64,000 nt of DNA from Chachezhania sediminis (GCF_009765275.1 NZ_VOPH01000003.1:186001-250000); one strand, 5' to 3'; positions 34,059 to 42,623 are shown, counted from the stretch's first letter. Notes: generated from the sequence alone by a model not told the origin. Numbers and translations: made by a program.

Positions 34059-34158
34059 TTAGGGGTCTCCGATAACGGCTGCTGACGCGAGCCTATGCAA
34101 GTGCAGAATAACTGGCTATTGCTTGGGCAGGGCAATCACCCTCAAAAAACACAGAAGA

Positions 34159-35091
34159 ATGTCTTACCTAGACAACATCCGCACCTTCGTTCGTGTCTAC
34201 GAATTGGGCAGCATGTCCGCTGCCGGTCGTGATCTGCGCATTTCGCCAGCGGTCACGTCGGCCCGGATATCGCAGCTTGAGTCGTATCTGGGCGTGCGCC
34301 TGTTCCAGCGCACGACCCGAAACCTGACCGCGACCGAACAGGGGCGGGCCTTCTATCCCGGTGCCTGCGGCGTGCTGGAAGCCGTGACCGCGGCCGAGGC
34401 CGAGGTGGCCAGCCTGACCGAACGTCCCCGGGGCGACCTGTTCGTGGCGGCGCCCCTGGGCATCGGCCGTCGCCTTGTCGCGCCCGAGGTGCCGGGCTTC
34501 CTGGCCACCTATTCCGAAATCACGCTGCGCCTGCGCCTGACCGACCGCCGGGTCGACCTGCCGGGCGAAGGGCTCGATCTGGCCTTCTTTCTGGGAGAGC
34601 CCGAGGATTCCACACTGCGCATCCGCAAGATCGCCGAATGCCGCCGGGTGCTCTGTGCCTCGCCGGACTATGTTGCGGCGCGGGGGATGCCGCGCACCGG
34701 GACGGACCTGGTCAGCGACCGGCACAACTGCCTGAACCTGCGCTTTCCCGGGGCCACCGAATTCCAGTGGCGCCTGCTGACGGCCGAGGGGCCCGAACGC
34801 TTTGCGGTGTCGGGGCGGATGGAATGCGACGATGGCGATGTGCTGACCGAATGGGCGCTGGCCGGCGAAGGCGTCGTGCTGAAACCCGTGTTCGAAGTGG
34901 CCGATCACCTGGCGGCGGGCCGCCTGCTGCCGGTCGCCACCGACACCCCGCCGCTGCCGGTGCAGCTCGCGTGCCTGTTCACCCACCGGCGGCACCAGGA
35001 CCCGAAGACCCGGATCTTCATGGACTACATGTCCGACCGGCTGGCGCGGTCGGTTGCGCAGGCAGAGGCGGACGCCGCCGCCGCGTTGTGA
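34159..35091 (+). CDS. LysR-family transcriptional regulator
   Basis: A 310-residue LysR regulator. The N-terminal winged helix-turn-helix is FVRVYELGSMSAAGRDLRIS then PAVTSARISQLESYLGVRLF, followed by the effector domain from about residue 90 (GDLFVAAPLGIGRRLVAPEV). The effector-domain type resembles the large PA-group of LysR proteins with aromatic-poor pockets. It is divergent from puuD with a 100-base gap and convergent to uraH, so control of puuD or the purine genes is likely but not shown. Start at ATG 34159; 12 upstream codons in frame are ignored as atypical. Confidence 0.88.
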   Translation: MSYLDNIRTFVRVYELGSMSAAGRDLRISPAVTSARISQLESYLGVRLFQRTTRNLTATEQGRAFYPGACGVLEAVTAAEAEVASLTERPRGDLFVAAPLGIGRRLVAPEVPGFLATYSEITLRLRLTDRRVDLPGEGLDLAFFLGEPEDSTLRIRKIAECRRVLCASPDYVAARGMPRTGTDLVSDRHNCLNLRFPGATEFQWRLLTAEGPERFAVSGRMECDDGDVLTEWALAGEGVVLKPVFEVADHLAAGRLLPVATDTPPLPVQLACLFTHRRHQDPKTRIFMDYMSDRLARSVAQAEADAAAAL

Positions 35092-35103
35092 GGGCGGGCG
35101 GGC

Positions 35104-35457
35104 TCAGCTGCCGCGATAGGTGGAATAGCCGTAGGCCGACAGAAGCAGCGGCACGTGGTAATGGGTCGGTTCGGCCATGCCGAAGCGCAGCGGCACCACG
35201 TCCAGGAACAGCGGTTCCGCCCCGGCCTGGCCGGTGGCCCTGAGGTAGGCGCCGACCTCGAACACCAGCTCGTAGGACCCGGGCGCGAAATCCTCGGCCG
35301 GCAGGATCGGGCTTTCGGTGCGCCCGTCGTCGTTTGTCACCATCTGGGCAAGCAGGGTGCGCGTCTCGCCCTCCAGCCGGTATAGCTTCAGCGCGATGCC
35401 TTTGGCCGGCAGGCCGCGGGCGGTGTCCAGAACATGGGTCGTCAGGTAACCGGTCAT
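35104..35457 (-). CDS. uraH: 5-Hydroxyisourate hydrolase
   Basis: A 117-residue transthyretin-like enzyme hydrolysing 5-hydroxyisourate to OHCU. Catalytic features: His in LTTHVLDTARGLPA near residue 7-8, Arg in DDGRTESPIL, the HYHVPLLLS stretch and the diagnostic C-terminal tetrapeptide YRGS. Full family length. Divergent from the puuE-uraD fusion, sharing a 164-base intergenic region with tandem TTGTACAA-like sites. Confidence 0.96.
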   Translation of the reverse strand: MTGYLTTHVLDTARGLPAKGIALKLYRLEGETRTLLAQMVTNDDGRTESPILPAEDFAPGSYELVFEVGAYLRATGQAGAEPLFLDVVPLRFGMAEPTHYHVPLLLSAYGYSTYRGS

Positions 35458-35505
35458 CGTCGTCATCCTTGCCTGCCGCGTGACCATGCACCGGATCGCG
35501 GGGTG

Positions 35506-35549
35506 GTACAAATCGAAGAGTCGTGCATCTGTGTCTTGTACAAATTGAA
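35506..35549. promoter_or_regulatory. Tandem GTACAAAT(C/T)GAA repeats in the uraH/puuE promoter region
   Basis: GTACAAATCGAA at 35506-35517 and GTACAAATTGAA at 35538-35549 are direct repeats 32 bases apart, about three helical turns. The second is embedded in the perfect palindrome TTGTACAA, the first in TGGTACAA. Placement midway in a divergent purine-catabolic promoter suggests a shared operator, possibly for a GntR-type regulator, which is inference. Confidence 0.5.
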
Positions 35550-35621
35550 AGATTTCCCTCGGATAGCGCAATAGATTGCGCGCGACCGCGACGCGGACAG
35601 AAGACAGAGACGAGGCCCCAG

Positions 35622-37034
35622 ATGACACGTTATTCCCGCGACCTGACCGGCTATGGCCCGGTGACGCCCGATCCGAAATGGCCGGGCGGCGCGAAGATCG
35701 CCGTGCAGTTCGTGATCAATTACGAAGAGGGCGGCGAGAACAGCGTGCTGCACGGGGACGCGGCGTCCGAGGCCTTCCTGTCCGAGATCATCGGTGCCGA
35801 GCCCTGGCCGGGCAAGCGGCACTGGAACATGGAATCGATCTACGAATACGGGGCCCGCGCCGGGTTCTGGCGGCTGCACCGGATGCTGGGGGACCTGCCG
35901 GTGACAGTCTACGGCGTGGCCAGCGCCCTGGCGCGCAACCCCGAACAGGTCGAGGCGATGAAGGCCTCGGGCTGGGAAATCGCCAGCCATGGCCTGAAAT
36001 GGATCGAATACAAAGCCATGTCGATTGAGGACGAGCGCGCGGACATGCTCGAAGCGATCCGGCTTCATGCCGAGGTGGTCGGCGAACGCCCCCGCGGCTG
36101 GTACACCGGGCGCTGTTCCGTCAACACCGTGCCCCTTGCGGCAGAGGAGGGCGGGTTCGCCTATGTCGCCGACGCGCTGGCGGACGATCTGCCCTACTGG
36201 ATCAGGGTCGATGGCCGCAACCAGCTGGCCGTGCCCTACACGATGGACGCCAACGACATGCGTTTCGCCACGGCGCAGGGGTTCAATTCCGGCGACCAGT
36301 TCTTTGCCTATCTGCGCGACAGCTTTGACTGTCTTTATGCCGAAGGCGTGGCGGGCGCGCCCAAGATGATGTCGATCGGTCTGCATTGCCGCCTGGCCGG
36401 CCGCCCCGGCCGGGCCGTGGCCGTGCAGAAGTTCATCGAACATATCCGGTCGAAACCCGATGTCTGGATCGCCACGCGGCTTCAGATCGCCGAACACTGG
36501 GCCGCGAACTTCCCGCCCGAGGATTTCGCCCGCCCGTCCGAGATGGACCGGGACCAGTTCGTTGCCAGCTATGCCGGCATTTTCGAACATTCCCCCTGGA
36601 TCCCGGAACGGGCCTACGGGCTGGAACTGGGCCCGGCCCACGACACCGCCATCGGATTGTGGAGCGCGCTGACCCGCGTCTTCCGCTCGGCCTCTCCGCA
36701 AGAACGGCTGGGCGTCCTGACCGCGCACCCGGACCTTGCGGGCAAGCTGGCCGCGGCCAAGCGGCTGACGGCGGAATCGACGGCCGAACAGGCGGGCGCC
36801 GGACTGGACGCGCTGACCGATGCGGAACGTGCGGAATTCGACCACCTGAACACGGCCTATACGGACAAGTTCGGCTTTCCCTTCATCATCGCCGTCCGCG
36901 ACAACGACAAGGCCAGCATCCTCCAGGCCTTCCACACGCGGCTGGAACATGACCGCGACGCGGAATTCGACACGGCCTGCAAGCAGGTGGAACGGATCGC
37001 CCAGCTGCGGCTGGCCGACATGCTGCCGCGATGA
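35622..37034 (+). CDS. puuE: Bifunctional allantoinase PuuE / OHCU decarboxylase UraD
   Basis: A 470-residue fusion. Residues about 1-300 are the PuuE-type allantoinase (NodB/polysaccharide-deacetylase fold: VQFVINYEEGGENSVLHGD, EIASHGLKWIEY with a metal-site His, and GWYTGRCSVNT). Residues about 310-470 are 2-oxo-4-hydroxy-4-carboxy-5-ureidoimidazoline decarboxylase with FEHSPWIPERA (catalytic His) and the signature LTAHPDLAGKL. The two halves catalyse consecutive steps, OHCU to (S)-allantoin (C-terminal half) and allantoin to allantoate (N-terminal half). The ATG at 35622 gives the conserved TRYSRDLTGYGP start. It overlaps allA by four bases (ATGA). Confidence 0.95.
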   Translation: MTRYSRDLTGYGPVTPDPKWPGGAKIAVQFVINYEEGGENSVLHGDAASEAFLSEIIGAEPWPGKRHWNMESIYEYGARAGFWRLHRMLGDLPVTVYGVASALARNPEQVEAMKASGWEIASHGLKWIEYKAMSIEDERADMLEAIRLHAEVVGERPRGWYTGRCSVNTVPLAAEEGGFAYVADALADDLPYWIRVDGRNQLAVPYTMDANDMRFATAQGFNSGDQFFAYLRDSFDCLYAEGVAGAPKMMSIGLHCRLAGRPGRAVAVQKFIEHIRSKPDVWIATRLQIAEHWAANFPPEDFARPSEMDRDQFVASYAGIFEHSPWIPERAYGLELGPAHDTAIGLWSALTRVFRSASPQERLGVLTAHPDLAGKLAAAKRLTAESTAEQAGAGLDALTDAERAEFDHLNTAYTDKFGFPFIIAVRDNDKASILQAFHTRLEHDRDAEFDTACKQVERIAQLRLADMLPR

Positions 37035-37543
37035 GCGATGATCGCCAGATCCGGGCGCAGCCGATCACGGCAGAGGCCTTCGCCCCCTTCGGCGACCTGA
37101 TCGAGGCTGCAGGCGACCCGGACAAGATCATCAACCAGGGTCTGTGCGGCCGCTTCCACGACCGCGCAACGCTGGAATTCGGGGCAGGGCGCGCGGGCAT
37201 CAGCCTGTTCCGGGCCAAGGCCCGGGCGCTGCCGCTGGTGCTGGACATGGTCGAACGCCATCCGGCGGGCAGCCAGGCCTTCGTGCCGATGACGCCCGAT
37301 CCGTTCCTGGTGATCGTGGCGCCTGACGTGGATGGTCGCCCCGGTACGCCGCTGGCCTTCGTCACCCGGTCGGGGCTGGCCGTGAACTATCACGCGGGCA
37401 CCTGGCACGGGGTGCTGACCCCCCTGACGGCGCCGGGTCTGTTCGCCGTGGTCGACCGCATCGCCACCACGGAGGAGGCGCCTTCGGTCAACCTGGAAGA
37501 ACACTGGTTCGACACGCCCTGGACGGTGCTGCCGCCGCTTTGA
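37031..37543 (+). CDS. allA: Ureidoglycolate lyase
   Basis: A 170-residue cupin-like enzyme splitting ureidoglycolate into glyoxylate and urea. Seen are AFAPFGDLIEA at the N-terminus, VERHPAGSQAFVPMTPDPFL, VNYHAGTWHGVLTPL (metal/active-site His region) and FAVVDR. Full length for the family. Overlaps the end of puuE-uraD, so the two are translated together. Allantoate amidohydrolase, which would connect them, is not present in the window. Confidence 0.95.
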   Translation: MSDDRQIRAQPITAEAFAPFGDLIEAAGDPDKIINQGLCGRFHDRATLEFGAGRAGISLFRAKARALPLVLDMVERHPAGSQAFVPMTPDPFLVIVAPDVDGRPGTPLAFVTRSGLAVNYHAGTWHGVLTPLTAPGLFAVVDRIATTEEAPSVNLEEHWFDTPWTVLPPL

Positions 37544-37703
37544 CCGCGATCCGGCCTTGGTTTTCGGGGCTTCGGCCGGATCCCACGCATTGGACCGCCA
37601 TGGCCCGGGCCCGGACTTGTCCGGGCGACGGAACCCGCCTACCTTTCCGTATAACCCGTCAGCAAGGCCGACAGGGCCGCTGTCGCGTCAGGGGAAAGTG
37701 CCG

Positions 37704-39095
37704 ATGTTCTCAGGTGAACTTGCCGAAATCCGCTTTGGCTGCGGGCTGTCGCCCAAGGTCGCGCCGCCCGAGACTGCAGAGGTCATGCTGCAGCGGCTGG
37801 CCGGGCCAGACACCATGGCCCAGGACTTTCCGATCGAGACCTTCTCCCAGTTCCTCGTCCGATTCCACGAGCACCGCGACAGGCTGCTCGAGATCATCAG
37901 GACAAGCGGCAAAAAGCGCGGAGACCCCGAATTTGCAGAAGTGACCCGTGCCGCCAACCGCGATGCCCGTCAGCGGATCATGACGGCCTTCGGCCAGAAC
38001 ATGCTGCGCTGGAGCCGGACCGACCAGGGCTTCCGCGAGCGGCTGACGGTGTTCTGGGGCGACCACTTCACCGCCTATGTCAAGAACGGCCTGCTGCAAT
38101 ACATCTCGCACGGCTATGTCGAGGAGGTGATCCGCCCCCGCATGGCCGGCAAGTTCGAGGACCTGCTGATCGCGGTGACCCTGCACCCGGTGATGATGCG
38201 CTTCCTGGAACAGGAAACCTCGGTCGGGCCGGACAGCCCCTATGGCAAGAAGCGTGCCGACCAGAATTCCGGCCTGAACGAGAACCTCGCCCGCGAGGTA
38301 CTGGAACTGCATACGCTGGGCGTGAACGCCGACTACAGCCAGGACGATGTGCGGCAGCTGGCCGAACTCTTCACCGGCATGAGCCTTGAAGACAGCGGCA
38401 CCAGCTTTGTCTTCCTCGACCGGCGGGCCCAGCCGGGAACCGAGACGATCCTGGGCAAGACCTATGGCGGCGGCAAGGCCAAGGTCGAGGATATCATGGC
38501 CGCGCTGACCGACCTGGCGCGCAACCCGATGACGGCGCGCCATATCTCGGGCAAGCTGGCGGTGCATTTCGTGTCCGACACGCCCGATCCGGCGCTGGTC
38601 GATCACATGACCGCCCGTTACCTGGACACCGACGGTGACCTGATGGCGGTCTATGGCGCGATGCTGGAACACCCTGCGTCGTGGGACCCGACCCTGTCCA
38701 ACGTCAAGCAGGCCATCGACTTTGTCGGCTCGTCCTGCCGGGCGCTGGCGATCGCGCCGCGGCGGATCGACAAGCTGAAACCGGCGGAGATCGATCGGAT
38801 CCTGCTGCGCCCGATGCAAAGCATGGGCCAGCGCTGGCTGCGCCCCGCGGGCCCGAACGGCTGGCCGGAAGAGGATGTCGTCTGGGTCACGCCGCAAAGC
38901 CTGGCCGCCCGCTTCAGCTGGGCGATGAGTGCGCCGCAGCGGTTGCAGCCGGATCTGCCGCAGCCACCGCGCTTTGCCGAAACGACCCTGGGGTCCTTCC
39001 TGCCGCCGCGGGTCCAGTTCGCGGCCAAGGCGGCCGAACAACGGTCCGAGGCAATCGGGCTTGTCCTGTCCTCTCCCGCTTTCCAGCGCCGCTAG
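37704..39095 (+). CDS. DUF1800 family protein
   Basis: A 463-residue protein of the DUF1800 family, always found beside DUF1501 proteins. Motifs: AFGQNMLRWSRTDQGFRERL, FWGDHFTAY, NENLAREVLELHTLGVNADY then SQDDVRQLAELFTGMSLED, and HISGKLAVHFVSDTPDPALV. Function is unknown; the pair is thought to be linked to export or envelope processes. The start at ATG 37704 has AGGGGAAA upstream; 49 in-frame upstream codons are out of character. No typical signal peptide is seen. Nine bases separate it from the DUF1501 gene. Confidence 0.88.
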   Translation: MFSGELAEIRFGCGLSPKVAPPETAEVMLQRLAGPDTMAQDFPIETFSQFLVRFHEHRDRLLEIIRTSGKKRGDPEFAEVTRAANRDARQRIMTAFGQNMLRWSRTDQGFRERLTVFWGDHFTAYVKNGLLQYISHGYVEEVIRPRMAGKFEDLLIAVTLHPVMMRFLEQETSVGPDSPYGKKRADQNSGLNENLAREVLELHTLGVNADYSQDDVRQLAELFTGMSLEDSGTSFVFLDRRAQPGTETILGKTYGGGKAKVEDIMAALTDLARNPMTARHISGKLAVHFVSDTPDPALVDHMTARYLDTDGDLMAVYGAMLEHPASWDPTLSNVKQAIDFVGSSCRALAIAPRRIDKLKPAEIDRILLRPMQSMGQRWLRPAGPNGWPEEDVVWVTPQSLAARFSWAMSAPQRLQPDLPQPPRFAETTLGSFLPPRVQFAAKAAEQRSEAIGLVLSSPAFQRR

Positions 39096-39104
39096 GAGCT
39101 CCAC

Positions 39105-40388
39105 ATGTCCCTGACCCGCCGAGCCTTTCTTGGACGTTCCGCCCTGATCGGGTGCAGCGCCGCTGCCAGTCCGCTTCTGACCCCGGTCAGCTTTGCCGCG
39201 GCCCCCTGGGACACGCGTCTGGTCGTCATTGTGCTGCGGGGCGCGATGGACGGGCTGGACGTCGTGCAGCCCTACGGCGATCCGAAGCTGACTGCCTGGC
39301 GCCCGACCTTCATCCCGGGCCCTAACGGCGGGGCGAAGGATCTGGACGGCTTCTTCTCGCTCAACAAGGCGCTGAAGCCGCTCTGGCCCCTGTGGAAATC
39401 GGGCGAACTGGGGTTCGTCCATGCCGTTTCGACCCCCTATCGCGACAAGCGCAGCCATTTCGAAGGCCAGGACCTGCTGGAGGCGGGGACGACCCATCTG
39501 CTGGATAACCGCGACGGCTGGCTGAACCGCATGCTGCAGGTCCTGCCGGGGGTCGAACCCCAGACCGCCTTTGCCATCGGCCATGGCGAGATGCGCCTCT
39601 TGGACGGGCCTGCCCCCGTTGCCAACTGGACGCCCGAGGTCGAACTGTCGCTCAGCCCGCAGGCCATGCAGTTGGCCCAGGTGATGATGGAGGACGACCC
39701 GCAATTCCACGCGGCCTTCACCGACGCGGTCATGCTGTCTGGCGGCACGCTGGAGATCGAGCCCCTGAACCAGGAAACCCCGGCCGACGCGGTTCTGGAC
39801 GAGGACGGCAATCCCCTGCCGGGGGGCATGATGGCCGAACGGCAGATGATGGCGGAAGACACGCAAGCGATGGGCAGAAAGCCCAGGGTCTCGGTCTACA
39901 AGGACGTAGCGGCCTTTGCGGCGGAACAGCTGCGGGGGCCGGCGCGGGTCGCGTCGTTCTCGATCAATGGCTGGGATTCACACCAGCGGCAGGAAAAGGT
40001 CCTGACCGCGGCGCTGGGCAACCTGTCGGATGTGATCCTGACCCTGAAGTCCGATCTGGGTCCGCAGATCTGGGGCAAGACCGCCGTCGTCGCCGTGACC
40101 GAATTCGGCCGGACCGTGCGCGAGAACGGGACCGTGGGCACGGATCACGGCACCGGCGGTGCGATGCTGATGGCTGGCGGCGCGATCCGGGGCGGCAAGG
40201 TTTATGGCCGCTGGCCGGGCCTGGCCGAGGCCGACCTTTACGAAGGGCGTGACCTGATGCCCACAGGCGATGTGCGCGCGCCCATCGGCTGGATCATGCG
40301 CGGCCTGACGGGGCTGAGCCGGAGCGAGATCGAAAGCGTGGTGTTCCCCGGTCTCGACATGGGCAAGCCGATGAAGATCCTGGCCTGA
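39105..40388 (+). CDS. DUF1501 family protein (Tat-exported, sulfatase-like fold)
   Basis: A 427-residue protein with a twin-arginine signal MSLTRRAFLGRSALIGC, so exported folded. The body belongs to DUF1501 (alkaline phosphatase/sulfatase superfamily): LVVIVLRGAMDGLDVV, FVHAVSTPYRDKRSHFEGQD, NGWDSHQRQEKVLTAALGNL, VAVTEFGRTVRENGTVGTDH and GTGGAMLMAGG, which supply likely metal ligands. It follows the DUF1800 gene with a strong TAGGAGCT ribosome site. Biochemical role undefined. Confidence 0.88.
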   Translation: MSLTRRAFLGRSALIGCSAAASPLLTPVSFAAAPWDTRLVVIVLRGAMDGLDVVQPYGDPKLTAWRPTFIPGPNGGAKDLDGFFSLNKALKPLWPLWKSGELGFVHAVSTPYRDKRSHFEGQDLLEAGTTHLLDNRDGWLNRMLQVLPGVEPQTAFAIGHGEMRLLDGPAPVANWTPEVELSLSPQAMQLAQVMMEDDPQFHAAFTDAVMLSGGTLEIEPLNQETPADAVLDEDGNPLPGGMMAERQMMAEDTQAMGRKPRVSVYKDVAAFAAEQLRGPARVASFSINGWDSHQRQEKVLTAALGNLSDVILTLKSDLGPQIWGKTAVVAVTEFGRTVRENGTVGTDHGTGGAMLMAGGAIRGGKVYGRWPGLAEADLYEGRDLMPTGDVRAPIGWIMRGLTGLSRSEIESVVFPGLDMGKPMKILA

Positions 40389-40477
40389 TTTCGCCGGCCA
40401 GGATCTGCAGTTGCCGCAACGGCGGGCTTGCATGCGACGGCTTGGCGCGGTCGCGAATCGGGCGTATTGAGCAATTC

Positions 40478-41209
40478 ATGACTGAAGAACTGTCTCATGA
40501 CGAAAAGCGCCCTGTCGGTCCAACCGTTCCCGGTTGGACGGCGGCGCCGCGTCCTTCGGGCGAGGTCCTGGAAGGCCGCTTTGCACGGCTGGAACCGCTT
40601 TCGGCCGAAAAGCACGCAGCCCTGCTGTTCCAGGCCTTCGACGGGCACGACTGGTTGTGGGATTACATGGCGAACGGGCCCTATTCCTCGGCTGCGCAGT
40701 ACCATCGATGGGTGCGCGACGTGGAGCACGACCCGGCCTTCTGCTTCTACGCGATCCAGGACCTGGAAACGGGGCAGTACGGCGGCGTGGCGTCATATTT
40801 GCGGATGGATCCCGCCAATGGCGTGATCGAGGTCGGCAACATCAACTTTGCCCCCATCCTGCAGCGGACCCGCGCCGCGACCGAGACGATGGTTCTGATG
40901 ATGCGCTGGGCCTTCGAGAACGGCTATCGCCGCTACGAATGGAAGTGCAATGCGCTGAACCGGCCTTCGCGGCTGGCGGCGCAGCGGCTGGGTTTCAGCT
41001 ATGAAGGCGTCTTCCGGCAGCACATGGTGGTGAAGGGCCGCAACCGCGACACCGCCTGGTTCGGGATCGTCGACAGCGAGTGGCCGGCCCTGAGCGAGGC
41101 CTTTCGCGTCTGGCTGGACCCGTCGAACTTTGCCCCCGACGGATCACAGAAGGAACGGCTGAGCGACCTGACGCGCTTGGTGCGCGTGGCCTCTGACCCG
41201 TCGCTTTGA
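40478..41209 (+). CDS. GNAT family N-acetyltransferase
   Basis: A 243-residue RimJ/RimL-type acetyltransferase. It begins with PTVPGWTAAPRPSGEVLEGR followed by FARLEPLSAEKHAALLFQAF, typical of large GNAT proteins; the acetyl-CoA region is QRTRAATETMVLMMRWAFEN and the end of the fold is RLAAQRLGFSYEGVFRQHMV. Substrate is not predictable; relatives acetylate ribosomal-protein N-termini or small amines. Start ATG 40478 has no strong Shine-Dalgarno. Convergent with the small membrane-protein gene at 41214. Confidence 0.88.
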   Translation: MTEELSHDEKRPVGPTVPGWTAAPRPSGEVLEGRFARLEPLSAEKHAALLFQAFDGHDWLWDYMANGPYSSAAQYHRWVRDVEHDPAFCFYAIQDLETGQYGGVASYLRMDPANGVIEVGNINFAPILQRTRAATETMVLMMRWAFENGYRRYEWKCNALNRPSRLAAQRLGFSYEGVFRQHMVVKGRNRDTAWFGIVDSEWPALSEAFRVWLDPSNFAPDGSQKERLSDLTRLVRVASDPSL

Positions 41210-41213
41210 CGGG

Positions 41214-41342
41214 CTAACGCTTTGGCAAGGCCCGATCCTGCCGGGTGCGCCGGCCGGACCGGTCGTGCCGGTCGGCGAACCTGGACTGCAGGTACAGTGC
41301 CAGGCCCAGCGCCAGGAGCGTGACGATGACGGTTTCGATCAT
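41214..41342 (-). CDS. Small single-pass membrane protein, 42 residues
   Basis: The ORF encodes MIETVIVTLLALGLALYLQS then RFADRHDRSGRRTRQDRALP and KR. One hydrophobic helix is followed by a strongly basic, Arg-rich tail, the layout of a small inner-membrane protein with a cytoplasmic tail. It begins two bases after the stop of the response-regulator gene (TGATCATG), so it is most likely translated by coupling. The purine run preceding its ATG lies in the end of the regulator gene. No homologue is recognised; too short for routine gene callers. Confidence 0.5.
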   Translation of the reverse strand: MIETVIVTLLALGLALYLQSRFADRHDRSGRRTRQDRALPKR

Positions 41343-41344
41343 GA

Positions 41345-42073
41345 TCACACCGCTCGTGTGACCTTGGTCAGCCGCTCCCTGACCAGATCGGTGACCGCGG
41401 CGGCCTGGGCCGCAAAAGGTTTGCCGTCGGCCCGTACGCGGGCCAGGTCGGCCGCGGCATCGGCCAGTTTCATGTCGTTGGCACTGCGGGCCACCCCGGT
41501 CAGGAACTGCGCGACATAGTCCAGCATGTCCTCTGCCTCGGGGCTGTCCAGCACGTCGGCCATATGGGTCAGGTCGTCCTGGAAGGCGATCGGGTCCGGC
41601 GTCACCACCTCGTCGATCATGGGTCGGGGGCGGGCGCGGTCGGGTCGCATGTCTTCCGGCAGGTGGGACAGGATCTGATGCTGGAACGAGGCCAACGAGT
41701 TCACCGGTTTTGCCAGAAAGCCGTCGGCCCCCGCGGCAATCGCGGAATCCGCCAGGCTGTCATCGCCCGAAGAGGCCAGGATCGTCGCGATTCGCGGCCG
41801 GGTGGCCGACAGTTCCTTGATCAGGTCCAGGCCATTGCCGTCGGGCAGGCCGATATCGACGACGATCACCGCAGGTCGGTAGACCAGAAGGTGGCGGCGC
41901 GCGGATTTCAGGCAGTCGGCCCGTCGGATCCGGGCACCGCTGCGCAGGCACAGCAGACGGATGGCATCGCAGGCATAAAGGCTGTCTTCCACGACCAGAA
42001 CCGTCAGTCCCAGCAGGGGGCGGGACGGCAGGAAGACGCCGGAGAGGCGGGGAACAGAATCCGTGTCGTGCAT
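41345..42073 (-). CDS. Response regulator receiver protein with unknown C-terminal helical domain
   Basis: A 242-residue protein. The receiver domain (about 20-145) has acidic residues in VLVVEDSLYACDA, phosphoacceptor Asp in VIVVDIGLPDG near 75, Ser in LASSGDD and Lys in GFLAKPV. The C-terminal 95 residues (FQDDLTHMADVLDSPEAEDM onward) are helical with no DNA-binding, GGDEF or kinase motif and lack the HxxKG of an Hpt domain. Start ATG 42073 has AAGGAG. A CtrA-like site lies about 47 bases upstream. Followed by the 42-residue membrane protein. Confidence 0.82.
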   Translation of the reverse strand: MHDTDSVPRLSGVFLPSRPLLGLTVLVVEDSLYACDAIRLLCLRSGARIRRADCLKSARRHLLVYRPAVIVVDIGLPDGNGLDLIKELSATRPRIATILASSGDDSLADSAIAAGADGFLAKPVNSLASFQHQILSHLPEDMRPDRARPRPMIDEVVTPDPIAFQDDLTHMADVLDSPEAEDMLDYVAQFLTGVARSANDMKLADAAADLARVRADGKPFAAQAAAVTDLVRERLTKVTRAV

Positions 42074-42119
42074 GGCAGCTCCTTTCGGGGGGTACACTGA
42101 AAGGCTACGGTCAACAGGA

Positions 42120-42135
42120 CTAACGCCCGGTTAAC
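42120..42135 (-). promoter_or_regulatory. CtrA-like box upstream of the response regulator
   Basis: On the minus strand, GTTAACCGGGCGTTAG reads TTAA-N7-TTAG, one mismatch from the TTAA-N7-TTAA consensus. It shares TTAACCGG with the luxR-locus box at 2043. It sits between this regulator and the epimerase gene, 47 bases from the former. Confidence 0.4.
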
Positions 42136-42213
42136 GACGACGGCCCGCCTCTTGCGTCAGGGGGCTTGGGCGCCCATAAACCCGGGGACCCCGAAAGCCG
42201 CAAGGAGCCTGCC

Positions 42214-42618
42214 ATGATCGGTCGCCTGAACCATGTCGCCATCGCCGTTCCGGACCTGGAGGCCGCGTCCGAACAGTATCGCTCTGCCCTGGGGGCCAAG
42301 GTCGGGGCGCCGCAGGACGAACCCGATCACGGCGTGACCGTCGTCTTCATCGAGCTTCCGAACACCAAGATTGAACTGCTGTATCCGCTGGGCGAAGGCA
42401 GCCCGATTGCCGGTTTCCTGGAAAAGAACCCGTCGGGCGGCATTCACCATGTCTGCTATGAAGTCGACGACATCATTGCGGCCCGCGATCATCTGAAGTC
42501 CACCGGTGCCCGCGTGCTGGGCAGCGGAGAACCCAAGATCGGCGCCCACGGCAAGCCGGTGCTGTTCCTGCATCCCAAGGACTTCAACGGCTGTCTTGTC
42601 GAACTGGAACAGGTGTAG
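42214..42618 (+). CDS. mce: Methylmalonyl-CoA/ethylmalonyl-CoA epimerase
   Basis: A 134-residue vicinal-oxygen-chelate fold enzyme. Metal ligands are the His of IGRLNHVAIAVPDL, His in GGIHHVCYEVDD and Glu of VELEQV; the catalytic Glu region is FIELPNTKIELLYPLG. It interconverts (2S)/(2R)-ethylmalonyl- and methylmalonyl-CoA, linking Ccr and Ecm at the start of the window in the ethylmalonyl-CoA pathway. The ATG at 42214 follows AAGGAGC. The next gene (DUF1467) begins five bases later, an arrangement common in alphaproteobacteria. Confidence 0.95.
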   Translation: MIGRLNHVAIAVPDLEAASEQYRSALGAKVGAPQDEPDHGVTVVFIELPNTKIELLYPLGEGSPIAGFLEKNPSGGIHHVCYEVDDIIAARDHLKSTGARVLGSGEPKIGAHGKPVLFLHPKDFNGCLVELEQV

Positions 42619-42623
42619 GACCC

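Noticed and set aside
34059-34158. A LysR T-N11-A operator between puuD and the LysR gene
   Set aside because: AATA-ACTGGC-TATT is present, but its arms are only four bases and similar motifs are common by chance.
37710-39866. A 718-codon minus-strand frame opposite the DUF1800/DUF1501 genes
   Set aside because: Spans two real genes with clear family motifs on the + strand and shows none itself.
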